Assembly (NCBI RefSeq): GCF_000003195.3
Contig: NC_012878.2
Span: 21,528,771-21,592,770, forward strand
Direction: 5' to 3'
DNA: 64,000 nucleotides
Source of the DNA: Sorghum bicolor
Taxonomy: Eukaryota; Streptophyta; Magnoliopsida; Poales; Poaceae
Shown: positions 40,168 to 52,379 of the stretch, piece by piece
Layout: each line of letters begins with the position of its first letter
Position numbering within the stretch: the stretch's first letter is position 1
Notes under the pieces: model-generated
Seen by the model: the letters and a program-made list of their open reading frames with translations, nothing else
Told to the model about the DNA's origin: nothing
The model's database searches: none
Translations under genes and position numbers: made by a program

Positions 40168-41810
40168 TACTTTACATAAAAACATCATTTGCCATGTTGC
40201 TATGCTGGTTGTCCCTACCTTTGAGACATGCTTAATTTGTTAAATACTAATCACACTACTTCATCTCCACTTGAGTAGATCTCTATAAACGCTGTCATGC
40301 TACCTTTGTCTATTTACTAGCAAGTGTTGGTTTGGAAGTACTCGCCATACTTCCATTGACATTTAAATTAAGCATGGTGCTTAGGTTAAATAGCCTTCCT
40401 TAATCTGATTAGACATGGAGTCTAGTTTGGTTATTGAACTAAAAAAAACTGCTTGAGTAGATATTGGTATATTTTGTCGGACTAACCCCTGCAGAAAAAC
40501 TTTCAATATCAATTTGGGAAGTCCTGAGATAAACTCACATCAGAGACGAAGAGAGTGACACATGAAGTTTAACAATTTGCACAAGAAGGACATAGCTCAT
40601 TCATCATAGAGAGATGATCCATGGAGGGTGCCACAAACACGACGCACAACCGCTAAGAAAGGAAAGCTTCCACAAGATGATACTGTACCATCACTCTTCG
40701 AGCAAGGTAACATCTTAAGGTACTTGACTATCTCTTTTATAAGCTTCTCCTTGGTTCTGGCGTCCATATAAATAAAAGAGACAAATGTGTATGATTTACA
40801 ACTCTAGATTAACCAACCCAACTGATTCAACATGTTTAGTCCTTTAATCCTTGTTCTTAGTACTACCTCCATGATCCCACTCTCCTAATCATATGAGCTA
40901 AAATGTTACACATTCAATCATTGAGAGATATAAAGAAAAAGACATATACATAAATAGATTATCTTTCCATAAGGTTGAGCGATCTGATCTGACAGATGTT
41001 AAAAGTGCTACACTCATGAACTTATCATCCATCAACTTGTCTTGCTCACTATGCTTAAGGTTAGAGAAGAACAAATACACTTTTGGTTCTGTTGGTGTTT
41101 TCCACCAACAGGGCCCATGCACTTGATCTCTGCCTTGTCTCTATGAGCAGGTACACTACGAGCACAAACACACTGAGCAAGATACTGCTAACACCGCACT
41201 TCGAACTGCTGGGCAAACGAAGAACATGGGTGACACCGTATTAAAAGGTGCAGACGTCAAGGTCTGCACCTGAATCAAATGATGCACCTGAAGAATGAAC
41301 ACGATGAGAAGTCTTGACAAGAAGACTTAAAACATTGAACCCTCGCCGAAAGGTAAGATTGGTACTTATCCATATTTATCCTTTCTGCATTCCCTTTAAT
41401 TATTTACTTTCCTTAAATAGATTATTAGTTAATCATGCTATGTTGAAAAGAAAATAAAAATGTTAAAAAATACTAAGCCCCATGTGAGTATACGAGTGAC
41501 ATAAAACCCATAAATACCTTCACTGTGGTGGCATAAAAATAAAATAAATATTTCTTTTCTACTTTATAAAATAAAAATATAAAAACAGGGAGTAATATTT
41601 ATTAAGGAAGCTCAACGTGATGAAGGCTAGATATTTATGCTAACACTTAATTAGTTCCACAATCTTTGTTGTCTATTTGAGCTCCACAGAATTTAAGAAT
41701 CAAGAAGACTAGCAGACGGAGGACATTCTAATCGCTGTCAGAATGCTGCTGACTTCCAAATACACCTCTGCCACCTGCTAGCTACATCAAGAGAAATTAC
41801 GTCAAAATTC

Positions 41811-41822
41811 AGCTTGGGGGAG
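41811..41822 (+). other. Internal polypurine box 2 (element G)
   Basis: AGCTTGGGGGAG, counterpart of 32009. Confidence 0.65.
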
Positions 41823-42688
41823 AGCACCCCCATTTATCTCGCTAAGTATTTCTACCTATCTTTATACTTATATTATATTAGAATATTAAAATACATAAAC
41901 TATGAAAAACCAAATAAAGATTTTGTGCTTATATATATATCTTTTGCTTAGTGTGTTTAATAAATAAATAAAGTGGCTATGCTAATCTGAATCTTAATAA
42001 TAAAACTCTAGCATGGATATGATAAATAGTTGCTCTGCCTAATTTGCAAATTTGAAGTTCTCTCTCAAGTTTAGACATAACTGTTATAATTTAAAGCTTG
42101 CTCTAGATCTAAACTTGTGGGATGAAAACTTGATCTGAAATCTAAGTTGTTAACGGATAAGATATGGGAAGGTTGAGCTGCTGTTTATCTGTTCCTAGAG
42201 ATGCTAGAATTCTGGAGAATTTTATCTTTGAAAATCTTTAAAAATATTGCATGATGAGTTCCTGTATGACGAGAGTTTAAATTCCTACCACAGCCATATA
42301 TACATGCTTGCTAGACTTTGAGCCACACATTTATTATTTACTGCTTATGAGCATTGAGTGTGGTCAAGCTGTGTAGACCCTTAGGAGCTTGTCATGTAGT
42401 TAAATCAAGATTCACTTGCACGTTCACTCATATATATGCTACTTCTACTCCGGAAGTACCATCCACATATATCCATCCATTTCCATCTCCAGAATCACCT
42501 AAAAATATTCTACTCCTAATTCGGGAGAGACTAGCCAAAAACATCTGTGTTTTTCCCTTGTGAAATAAATGCTCAAGTTATCTTGCTACTACCACTTGCT
42601 ATATTATCATAAGAGATGAGTGCTCTTAAAAAAAAGAAGAAAAAAAAGAAAAGAAAAAATATATATATATAAACGAGGAAATAAAAAG

Positions 42689-42786
42689 GGGCAAGTGCCC
42701 GGAACCTCGAAAGAAAAGAAAAAGAGTGCGACGAGAGGTAAAAATGGACAAGTGTCCGACAGTAGAATTAGGGGTACAGGATACCC
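42689..42786 (+). other. Three-hairpin array (element G)
   Basis: GGGCA-AG-TGCCC (42689-42700), GGACA-AG-TGTCC (42746-42757), GGGTA-CAGGA-TACCC (42772-42786). Confidence 0.68.
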
Positions 42787-43474
42787 ATCTGAGAGAAAAG
42801 AAAAAGAAGAGCATCTCATTCTCCTCATAAATTTTCAAAAAGCAAGGAAGGTATGTATCCCCTCAAAAGAGCAAAAGTAGAATTAGACTTTCACCATTGT
42901 TATCACCATCATCACCATACACTATTCATTCGCCACACATGCACATCTTGATTTGGCTTATTGATTTATTTCTTTGGATCCATGGTTTGACTATACAATA
43001 AATGTCTTGTAAGTATGTATATTTTATCTCCCACCTATGAGCTCCAGATATTAAAGCCTTATTAGAGTAGGGTGAGAGAGAAGACAATGTCACTATCCCT
43101 TATACCACAAATACCACATATTTTGAGAGAAGGCATATACCATCACTGCCTTGGTAAGGATCCAGAAATACCACAAAAGAGAGATATGAGAGAGTCATAC
43201 AAAGGAATCTCTGAGTTTTATTTGAAAATCTGCAAAAACTCCAGAGCTATAGCTGATCAAGAATAAGCGACATGGCACTTGACTGGATCCTTTCTATCTT
43301 TTAACCACTTAAGACAGAAGTGACGGTTACAAGTCCCATGGTGAAAGGTAAAGTAAGTAAGTTTTAAGTCTTGATAGTTTACTCTAACTCAGAGATGAGA
43401 CCTCATTTAAAAGCATGTGTACCGTCAATTTTTAAAGATATTACAACAACTTATGATCCATAGCTGAGTCTATC

Positions 43475-43494
43475 CTTGCTCAGGGACGAGCAAG
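43475..43494 (+). other. Pre-PPT hairpin (element G)
   Basis: CTTGCTC-AGGGAC-GAGCAAG, as in E. Confidence 0.72.
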
Positions 43495-43498
43495 AGGT

Positions 43499-43513
43499 AA
43501 GCTTGGGGGAGTT
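43499..43513 (+). other. Element G polypurine tract
   Basis: AAGCTTGGGGGAGTT abutting the 3' LTR. Confidence 0.88.
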
Positions 43514-44854
43514 TGTTGACGGTCCTTAAGTATCAAATTTAATTATCAAATAAATAAAGAAAAGGATCCAAATGAAATCAACATCCAGACTTAGGGATTT
43601 ATGTGACAGAATTCCACGAGTTTTGGTGTTTGTCTATTTCTGCAGGGGGTTATCAGGAAATAAGGAAGAAAGGCCCACACGTCGGGATTACGTAAAGATA
43701 TTAACGTGCCGTGCAATTATCTTACATCTAGAAGACTCCAGAAGCCACGAGACCGAAGCGGAGGCGAATCGGGGCTAGAGACAGGGCGCCCGCCCTGTCC
43801 TACTGGGTGCCCGCCCACCTCCTGTGGCCAATCACGCTCAATCTCGCGGATTATGCTCCACCGACCTAAAGGATCAAGAATAACCGTTCAATCAATGTCT
43901 GTTTGATCCGACGGCCCAGGTTCACTTGAGGGGACTATAAAACCAGACCCCCTGGCCCCTGGAGGAGACACCCCTTGATCATTATTCATTATTCATAGAC
44001 AGAGCAAAAGCTAGGGTTTAGAGATGAGAGCTCTCCTCTCTTCTCTAAACTAGAGTAGATCTAGATAGTAGCGAGATGGAGAGCGAAGGAGGATTAGAGG
44101 AGAGGCCGGCCTGTCGGTTCTTCCTCCGGTTGTACTTCGCCATGATCAAGCTCTAATCAAGCTTGCTTATGGGATGACTCTGGTAATCTACTTCTAATTC
44201 ATTATGCAATTACGAATCATGTATGTTCTGGTTCACAACTCTTTTGAGTACTTCTAATCTATAGGACCCTATAGGTTAGAGTTGTAGTATAGGTGTAAGC
44301 GTGGTGCTTAGACCTAGATTACTTGTGGATATCCCCTGACTAGCTGGATCGTGTGGTAGGCCGCGTAGGTGACAGTTACGTTGGTCCCCTGTAGTCCACC
44401 TCTCGTTAGCAGGACGGGTAGGGTTTATCGGCCTAAGGATAAGCATCCTTTGTGGTGTACTCTTATCACGTGGTTCGTCCCAGACATAGACATACCCCTT
44501 TGAAGTAGAGAAACCATAGTTATCCTCTCTATTCTGCTACCATCGCCCATATACTAGAATTGCTCTACTCTCTATTCCCATATTATCACTCACTGTTATC
44601 TTACCTTTAATATTGTTCTTATTCGATTCTACCATCTTTCCTATTCACACCTATTTACTTATCTTGGTTAAGTTAGAGCATAGATCAGTTCTCCCGTTTC
44701 CCTATGGATACGATAAAACCTTTAACCGGGTAAAAGCTTCAACGGTATCCGTGCGCTTGCGGATTATCTGTGTGCGTATAAATAGCATAGTACACTCTAG
44801 TGCCACGCTGGGGATGACAACCTAGTATTCAAGTGGTGTTAGCAAGTGTCAACA
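43514..44854 (+). repeat. Element G 3' LTR (1341 bp)
   Basis: Same length as its 5' partner, TATA at 43936-43942. Followed by TSD GCAGG. Confidence 0.94.
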
Positions 44855-44859
44855 GCAGG

Positions 44860-44995
44860 TTCACCCTGTTGTTTTTCTATGTTTATATTTTTATACAGGG
44901 TATATCAGGATTGACTTTGGTACATTCAAATCTTCATCATCAGAACCAAAGCAATCAAGAAAGAAAGAAGAAGCTAGCTACCAATTGCTGAAGCT
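44860..44995 (+). other. Element F leader, right part
   Basis: Resumes after G. It matches the D leader just upstream of gag (about 18496-18640 on the minus strand). Confidence 0.75.
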
Positions 44996-46955
44996 ATGGC
45001 ACAAAAGACCTTGCAAGAATTCTCTGCTCCAAGTCTTGAGAACATTCCAACTGGTCCAAGATTTGAAGTAGAAGAAGGAGCACCCGAGTTCGAGCTCAAG
45101 TCAAGCCTCATCAATTTGGTGCAAGCTACACAATTCAGTGGAAAGGCACATGAAGATGCTAGTGCACACTTGCATAATTTCTTAGAGATTGGAAGCACAA
45201 TCCACATCAACGGAGTCGACAAAAACGTTATACTGCTTTGCCTCTTTCCATTCTCACTAGAAGGGAAAGCAAGGAAGTGGTTCTACACCCATCAAGATAA
45301 CATCAACAACTGGACGAACTTGTCAGATGCCTTTCTATCAAAGTTTTTCCCTATAGGCAAAACAACTGCCTTAAGAGGAAATATTGTCAGTTTCCAATAG
45401 TAGAAGACATAAACCATTTCAGAAGCATGGGAGCATTTTCAAGGATACATATCAGATTGTCCTCACCATGGAATGGCCAGATGGTTACTTATGCAGACCT
45501 TCTATGATGGATTAACCTAGAAGGCTTGTGAGTGCCTAGATGCATCTGCTAAGGGATCATTTTTGGAGCTTACAATTGGAAAAGCAGAGATACTTTTGGA
45601 TAAGATAGTAGAAAACCAAAGCTGGTTACAAGATAAAGCTCAACAATGTTATCAAACCGAAGAAATACCGGAAGAAGTAAATGCACTATCAACCAAGATG
45701 GAAAATTTGCTCCATTGGATTGATCAGAGGGCCAAGTTCAAAGAAGATCAAAGGGCCATTGAGACAGCATACAAATACCAAACCACTTCGAGTCAACCCG
45801 ATAGCAAAGGTATGAATTCAGGTAACACTTTCAAGCAACTTTCATTGAAAGAGATAATTGCTCAACAAACCAAAACTAATGATGAAGTTAAACAAAGGCT
45901 AGATACAAATGAATCATCTCTAAAAGATATACACAATAAAATGGATTTTCTATTAACTGCCTTTGATGAGCAAAACACTCTTAATAAAAGGGTAGAGCTT
46001 AAATTAATAAAGCTAGCTGCTGCATTGCCTATTGCCACTAACATTGAGTAGGTAAAGAACATAACTACTAGATGAGGCAAAGCCACTAGGGATCCCCCAT
46101 ACCCAAAAGAGAAACAGAGAACAACAGCACCAGTGCAACCAGCAGTGATAGAAGAAGAAAGCCCAGTTGAAGCAGAAGATCTGCTACAACCACCAGGAGA
46201 TAGAGAAATGAGTAAAGATTTTTACGACACCAACTATTTGCCATTTCCTAGAAGAAACAGAGGACTGCAGTCGGATGAGCAGTTTGGTAAGTTTGTAGAG
46301 GTCATTCCGAAATTATATGTCAACATACCTCTACTTGATGCCATACAGGTACCCACATATGCAAAGTACATCAGAGATATTCTTAACAAGAAGAGACCAC
46401 TGCCCACCACTAAGGTTATCAAGCTGACAGAAGAATGCAGTGCGGCCATCCTCAACAAACCACTAAGGAAGAAGAAGGATCCAGGATGTTCCACCACTGA
46501 TTGCTCGATCGTAAACCAACACTTCAATAATGCACTTTGTGATCTCGGAGCAAGTGTCAGTGTGATGCCAGCATCAGTCTACAAGAAAGCTTGAGCCTAC
46601 AACCCTAGAACCAACATCAATGTGCCTGCAACTAGCAGATCAATCAGTTCGACACCCGTTGGGCATCGCCGAAAACATTCCAGTCAAGATAAGAGACTTC
46701 CTTGTACTAGTAGACTTCGTGGTATTGGACATGAGTCTCGACTCAAAAGTGTTCATTATCCTTGGAAGGCCATTTCTGAGCACTGCCAATGCCCACATTG
46801 ATGTCGAGAAGGGAGAAATCAAATTCAACATAAATCGAAAAGAAGAGCACTTCACATTCAAGCCCAGACCAGAGAGAGACTCTACAGTGAAGGAAGTTCA
46901 TGAAGAAGAACCACTGGAGACACCATCTTCGGAGGAAGGTAATTCAAAAGATTAA
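44996..46955 (+). pseudogene. Element F gag-protease pseudogene
   Basis: Co-linear with the intact 651-residue frame of D, from ATG 44996. Open pieces are 44996-45400, about 45563-46051, 46133-46594 and 46620-46955. Three stops cluster at 45401-45415. Further stops lie near 45519, 46049 and 46073, and a frameshift near 46590 splits the protease just after its active site CDLGASVSVMP. Most stops fit CAG/CAA/CGA to TAG/TAA/TGA changes. The C-terminal part retains FIILGRPFLST. As in D there is no zinc knuckle. Confidence 0.88.
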
Positions 46956-46964
46956 AAGATTTGG

Positions 46965-46984
46965 AGGTCCAGCTTGGGGGACCT
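46965..46984 (+). other. Hairpin presenting a polypurine box after gag-PR (element F)
   Basis: AGGTCC-AGCTTGGG-GGACCT, identical to D although the flanking gag is heavily decayed. Confidence 0.6.
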
Positions 46985-47814
46985 AAAAATCCTAAACCCT
47001 CGCCGGGAGGTAAATCAATATTTATCCGCATCATAAATTCTTGGATAAGAAATTCTTGCATTAGTCGTATTTATTCATAACATTATTATAATAATGAAAA
47101 GCCCCATATAAATAATATTTATGGTGTGTGACAACCCATATTTATTAATTACTGTGGAGGCACAAAAATATTTTTCCATGTTCATTTCAATAAGTTTCAA
47201 TTCTCATAGATTTTCCTACATTATATTTAATTATAGCAACCTTCTAGAAGCATGACCCACACTCCTTGTGTCCCACATGTCATACACCACATGTTGTGAT
47301 CCACCAACATGTTTCCACTCACCAGCATTTTTCCACCATCCAACCACCACCCACTCAACATTATTCTTCGTAAAGGCCAAGCAATAGAGGGAGTGGAGAA
47401 AGGGCAGCCAGGATGGCCACCAGAGGTGGGCGCCCGCCGACCTGCAAAGGGCGCCCGCCCTATCCCCCCTTCAGACTATAAAAGGCCACCTCTTGCCTCC
47501 AACTTCTTCACACAAGCATTCCAGAAAACCACGCAAGTTTCAGTTTTCAGTTTCAAGAGAAAGAGCTCTAGTGAGAAGGAGAGTAGAGGGGAAGAGAAAA
47601 GTGGTAGAGAGGTTGGTAGTTTTTGAGTGAGAACAAGGTTCATTAAGTAAGTAGTGATCCCGCTGTCCAAAGTGGAATTAAAAGTTGTTTAGGAGGAAGT
47701 GCTGCCAAAATTAAAACTTGTCTTAGACGACTAACCCCTGGACGACTAACATTTCGGACAGCCGGCCTTTAACATTTTCCACTAGTTGTGTTTGTGTTAA
47801 CTTTTGTCTGCAGG
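46985..47814 (+). other. Element F intergenic region between gag-PR and ORF2
   Basis: No ORF. It contains donor-like GAG|GTAAAT (GT at 47010), the conserved GCCCCATATAAATAATATT block near 47100, GC-rich repeats and a TATA box, a second donor-like AAGTAAGTAG near 47646, and the acceptor-like TTTTGTCTGCAG ending at 47813. Confidence 0.62.
47448..47483 (+). promoter_or_regulatory. Putative internal promoter for ORF2 (element F)
   Basis: AGGGC-GCCC-GCCCT (47448-47461), preceded by a GTGGGCGCCCGCC repeat at 47426, then GACTATAAAAGGCC with the TATA box at 47477-47483. It lies about 335 bp upstream of the ORF2 ATG and is conserved with D. Confidence 0.57.
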
Positions 47815-49374
47815 ATGTTCAAGAAGGTGAAGAACGCAGGCAAGGCCCTCAAGAACATAGGTACGAGGAGTTCGTCTCGACACTCCTCGCACCAGTCAGA
47901 GATGAGTGTCGACCCGATGCCCCCGCAAGCTCCATCGTCATCTTCATCTGATCTGCGAGTCAAGGTCCTCCTCAAGACAAGAGACCTTGGACTGAAGACC
48001 CACAGGGAGAAGGAAGTTTTCCAGCAGCTAAAGAACAAGGATTTCATTCACACCCCCACTCTTGATCCTATCCTGCTACAAGAAACAGGTATGGATACTG
48101 AATTTGACTTTATTTTCTAGATGGTGGGATGGACAAATTTTTGGGACATAACTGAGCTGGGTTCCCGTCTTCTCACCATTGAATTTCTTTGCACTTTGCA
48201 ATATTATGAGGGGGGAATCGCTTTTCGGATGTTCAAACAGGACATTATGTTGTCTTGGAGAGAATTGAGCGACCATCTCGGTTTCTCTTCGAGATGCATC
48301 CTGGACATTGACTCCGACTTGACCAATTTTGGGAGACACCAGTTCTGGAGAGAGATATCTTGGGATGAGTTTTATAGTCAAGCCCGAACCAGTGACATGG
48401 AACACCCCACTCTTAGGATGTTCCACAAATGGCTCGCGTACAATCTTTTCCATCGTGATGATATTAGAAAAGTAAGGGTAGCAGATTTGCAACTTCTATA
48501 TGCTGCTATAAATAAAATACCCACTTCACCTGTTACTCTTTTGGTTTCTCATTGGCTTAGTATACCTAGTCTTCAGGGACCTGTCGGTTGTACTTCACTC
48601 ATCACTCGTCTAGCTTCTAGTCTTCATTTGCTAGAAAACTCGTCATTGGAATTCATTGACGAGTTACGAATTTATCATGGCTATGATACATTTAGGCAAG
48701 CTCGAATGCTGAAAAAAGAGGGGAACATAATGTATATGTTATATGATAATAAAGGCAAGATTCTGATACCTAACCCGAACCTTGGCCTCTATATCGTTCA
48801 AAATTATTTGATTGAGATTACAATGGCACCGGTAAACCAGAGAGCTCCACAGCGAGTGACATCCGAAAGGACGACCACCCATCAAGAACGCACCTGGTAT
48901 GGAGCTGATCCCCGGCCGGAAGAAGCAGCGCACCTGCATTACCGCGACTACAACCCCCGAGTCCTTCGGGACCCATGGGTTCGACATGCTCAACCACAGG
49001 AGCCAGCACAGGAGACGTGGTCGGAGGGCCAAGATCACCAGTGGACAAACCCGCCTTTCCATACGAGCAGGTACTCCACTGATCCATATGGAGCTTCTGG
49101 GTCTAGACCCAAGCCCCAATTCGATGCAGGACGGTACTCCGATGCCTCTTATGCTTTCACGAACGACTACTACCAAGAGGCCGGTGCCTTCTTCAACCGC
49201 ACCGACAACACCCTCCTCAACATCCAAAATAGGCAAGCAGAACAAGGACGACTCCTAGAAGAACAACAGAAATGGAACCAGGACCACGCCGCTGCAGTAC
49301 AAGGACTGAGGCAAGACACCACAATGATGAATGACAACATCACCACCATGATGCAATTATGGAACATTGGGTAA
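47815..49374 (+). pseudogene. Element F ORF2 (one in-frame stop)
   Basis: Begins with ATG 47815 (MFKKVKNAGKALKNIG), directly after an acceptor-like TGCAG|G. It runs in one frame to TAA 49374, apart from one TAG at 48118-48120 where D has CAG (Gln). Same regions as the D protein: basic Ser-rich N-terminus, central block with LGSRLLTIEFLCTLQYY, LSWRELSDHLGFSSR and FHKWLAYNLFHRDD, Pro/Tyr-rich C-terminal part and a final coiled-coil-like segment. The open frame seen upstream to 47788 starts at GTG and is probably intronic. Here the stop precedes the polypurine box, which suggests the native C-terminus. Confidence 0.8.
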
Positions 49375-49391
49375 GACAGACAACCACATCC

Positions 49392-49405
49392 AGCTTGGGG
49401 GAGTT
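49392..49405 (+). other. Polypurine box at the ORF2 end (element F)
   Basis: AGCTTGGGGGAGTT, 17 nt after the ORF2 stop. Confidence 0.62.
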
Positions 49406-50865
49406 CCTCCCTGTTTTATCAAGTAAGTTTTTATTGGCTCTTCTTATTTATTCTTTTCTGTTTTAGTGTTTTATTTATCTTAAAGAGAAAAACTTAGAAA
49501 ATCCAATAAATATTTTCTTGCTTTAATTTACTGCATTCTATAAACATGAAAACAAAATAAAAAGAGTGTGTAGGTAAGTGTGCTTTATTTATCTGCTAAG
49601 TTTAATCTCTAGAAAAAATTAAAAAGACCAAAAAAGATGTCTGATGGAAATGATGAACAGTTGCTCTGTTTGCTTACTTTCAAGTACCTAGTTTTTACAT
49701 TAGAGTTCTCCCAGGAATTACTAAAACTAAAATCTAATATCTATAGGAGCATGAGCCCAAAACTAAAGTCTAGGTAAGAAAAGGACATGATATAAAGTTT
49801 GAGCTACTGTTTATCTTGTTCTTACAACATTGAGTTCTGGAGATTTATTTTGAAAACTTGCAAATCACATGATGAGTTCCTAGCATAACAAAATTCCTAC
49901 CAGAGCCATACTTGCTATAATATCTTTTGCTACTTATATTCACATTGAGTTTGATCGAGCTGTGTAGACCCTTAGGAGCTTTTCATGTGGTTAAAATAAG
50001 ATATTCACTTGCACACATCTACTACACCATCCACCACCATTCATTAAAAATTGCTAAAAATATTATCACTCACTGTCCCAAGTGTTGTTATTCTCTCACT
50101 CCAAAAAGATTCAATGCAGAAGAGGCATGGGTTATGCAAAAATATGTGAGGAAATAAAAAAGGGCAAGTGCCCGGAACCTCGACAAAGAAAGAAAAAGAG
50201 TGAGACAAGAGGTAAAAATGGACTAGTGTCCGGAGTAGAATTAGGGGTACAAAAATGCCCACCTGAGCGGAAAAAAATGGACAAGTGTCCGACAGTAGAA
50301 TTAGGGGTATTCACTACCCACCTGAAAAAAAAAGATAGCTCATGTTCTCCCAAAGCAAAGATCAAAGAGCAGGAGAGATAGCAATATAAGGAGCAATGAG
50401 AAGTAAGTTTTATTTACCATCACTATCATTTACTCTACCACACATGCACATCTTAATTTAATTATATGCTGAGTTCCTTTGGATCCATGGCTCGATTAGA
50501 CAACATATGTATGAGCTGTTTTTCACTCCTATGAGCTCCACTTAAATATTCCATTAGCTATAGGTAAGTGACATCTTTGTAAGGATCCACAAATACTACA
50601 TATAGAGAGACTTGAGAGAATCATAGCTGGGAACTCTGAGCTTTATTTTTGAAAACGTATGCAAAACTCTAGAACAAAGGTGAAGTATAGACACGAAGAA
50701 TAGTGCTTGACTTAATTATTTTGTCTTTCGATTACTTAAGACTTAAGTGCAGGTACTGAGCTCCATGACACTTCACTCTAATCTAGGAGAATTTTATATG
50801 AAAGCATGTGTGACTGTCAGGAAAGAAAACATCGAAGTAACTCCTGATCCATGTGAGTTTAGCTA
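49406..50865 (+). other. Element F non-coding 3' region
   Basis: No credible ORF. Co-linear with 12565-13990 of D and ends at the pre-PPT hairpin. Confidence 0.65.
50162..50319 (+). other. Hairpin array with a duplicated module (element F)
   Basis: GGGCA-AG-TGCCC (50162-50173), GGAC-TAGT-GTCC (50220-50231), GGACA-AG-TGTCC (50279-50290), GGGTA-TTCAC-TACCC (50305-50319). The linker with GTAGAATTAGGGGTA occurs twice, as in D. Confidence 0.66.
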
Positions 50866-50885
50866 TTTGCTCAGGGACGAGCAAA
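50866..50885 (+). other. Pre-PPT hairpin (element F)
   Basis: TTTGCTC-AGGGAC-GAGCAAA, closed by U-A as in D. Confidence 0.7.
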
Positions 50886-50889
50886 GGGT

Positions 50890-50904
50890 AAGCTTGGGGG
50901 AGTT
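50890..50904 (+). other. Element F polypurine tract
   Basis: AAGCTTGGGGGAGTT abutting the 3' LTR. Confidence 0.87.
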
Positions 50905-52379
50905 TGTTGACAATCATTAAGTACTAAATTTAACCATCAACTAAACATGGAAAAGGATCAATATGCACCAAACATCTAGAATTAGGGTTTTATCTGACAG
51001 AATTCCATGAGCTTTGGTGTTTATCTATTTCTGCAGGGGGTTAACAGAAAATATGGAGAGAAGGCCTACATGTCAGGTTTACAACGAGATAATTACGTGC
51101 CGCGCAATTTTCCTTAATCTAGAAGAGTCCAGAAGCCACGGGAACGAACGGGAGGTCTATCGGGCCCGGGGGCAGGGCGCCCGCCCTGCTCTGGCGGTCA
51201 ATCAGAGCAGGTTTCCTGGATCGTGCTCCACCACCTTTAAGCTTCAAGAATAACCGTGCGATCAATGTCGGTTTGATCGGATGGCCCAAATTCATCAGAG
51301 GGGGCTATATAAGCAAGGCCTCTCCACCCCAGGGGGGAGGAGAAATCATTATCAGAGGAAGCCATCAAAGTTAGGGTTTTAGAACTTCTCTCCCACAGAG
51401 AATTAGAATTAGCTACTCCTAGTTCCTTCAAGTTCTATAGGATTGATTAGATAGAATTAGAAAAGTAGAGCCTAGCGCTCTAGATTCGGATCTTCATCAA
51501 TAAAGAATGGTATTATTTCATATCTTTCTCTACTACTTTATCCTAATTGCATTATGTCTCTATTTATTATGTTCTTAGTTTGCTCTAGTTCTATATTTGA
51601 TATAGTTATGATTGATAATGAGTTTATGTATAAGTTTGCAAAGCGCTTAGCTCTTGACGCGCGGGAGTTAAGTGGTAGATCACATGTGGGCGTGGTGCTT
51701 AGATGTTATTTACCTGCAAATGTATCCTATTGGCCGGGTCGAGTTCGTGATGGTGACAGCTTCGTTGATTCTTATATAGTCCACCCTCCGTTGATAGGAC
51801 AGGCAGAATTTGTATTGCGGAGTAAGTCTTGCTATGTTCTGATTTACTTTAGCAATGTTCCTTATAAATGAATGAAGAGTCTTTTATGCTATATATGATC
51901 TTGTAGATAACTAGAGTAGATTGTGACTTAGTAGGTAGAAGATACTTAGAATCCATTCTCTAGCTAATCTGACGTCACCTAACATTTATATGGAGTAGTC
52001 TATTTCTAATCGCTGTGTTATTTACCCATGAGCTTATATTTCATTATCATTATTATTATGGCTTACCCCCTGCCAAAGCAAGTGACTGTGTGACGAGTTT
52101 CTCATTAGTAATCATGTTATTGCAAGTTTATCTCTAGTCTATGCCTTGATAGATTTTACCCTGTTTTCACTTTCGCCGTTCTCTTAAGCAAAAATTATAA
52201 ATAACGATACCCGGAATACTTTCCTGTGAAATGCTACAATGAGGTATTTTATCTGTGCGCTTGTGGATAGAATAGATTATTTTCTAGAGAGCCTTCATAT
52301 TCATAAATACCTTTGTACACTCTGGCACCATGCTGGGGATGACAACCTAGTATCCAAGTGTTGTTAGTAAGTGTCAACA
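50905..52379 (+). repeat. Element F 3' LTR (1475 bp)
   Basis: TGTTGACAATCA to AAGTGTCAACA, TATA variant at 51306-51313, GCGTGGTGCTTAGA at 51690-51703. It is shorter than the 5' LTR through small deletions, notably one GC-rich repeat unit missing near 51180. TSD CCAGG follows. Confidence 0.93.

Larger units (their letters stand above)
39901..43474 (+). other. Element G conserved non-coding 3' region
   Basis: Co-linear with 30101-33667 of E. Donor-like AAAG|GTAAGA at 41353, an (AT)n run near 42659-42670, purine-rich low complexity before the hairpin array. No ORF above background. Confidence 0.7.
36966..44854 (+). mobile_element. Element G: non-autonomous Athila-type element (intact gag only)
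   Basis: 7889 bp, LTRs of 1341 bp each, TSD GCAGG (36961-36965 and 44855-44859), a tRNA-Asp primer site with one mismatch, an intact gag and a polypurine tract. It is inserted into the leader of F and is the innermost of five nested levels. By eye the LTR pair differs at roughly 20 positions. Confidence 0.95.
35309..52379 (+). mobile_element. Element F: Athila-type gag-PR/ORF2 element containing G
   Basis: LTRs 1504 and 1475 bp, TSD CCAGG (35304-35308, 52380-52384), a perfect tRNA-Asp primer site and a polypurine tract. It is the same family as D but on the opposite strand and more decayed: gag-PR has several stops and ORF2 has one. G is inserted in the short leader between primer site and gag. 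Without G and its TSD, F is about 9.18 kb, close to the 9.35 kb of D. Confidence 0.94.

Noticed and set aside
42659..42670. (AT)n microsatellite
   Set aside because: Only about a dozen bases, too short to list as a repeat of its own.
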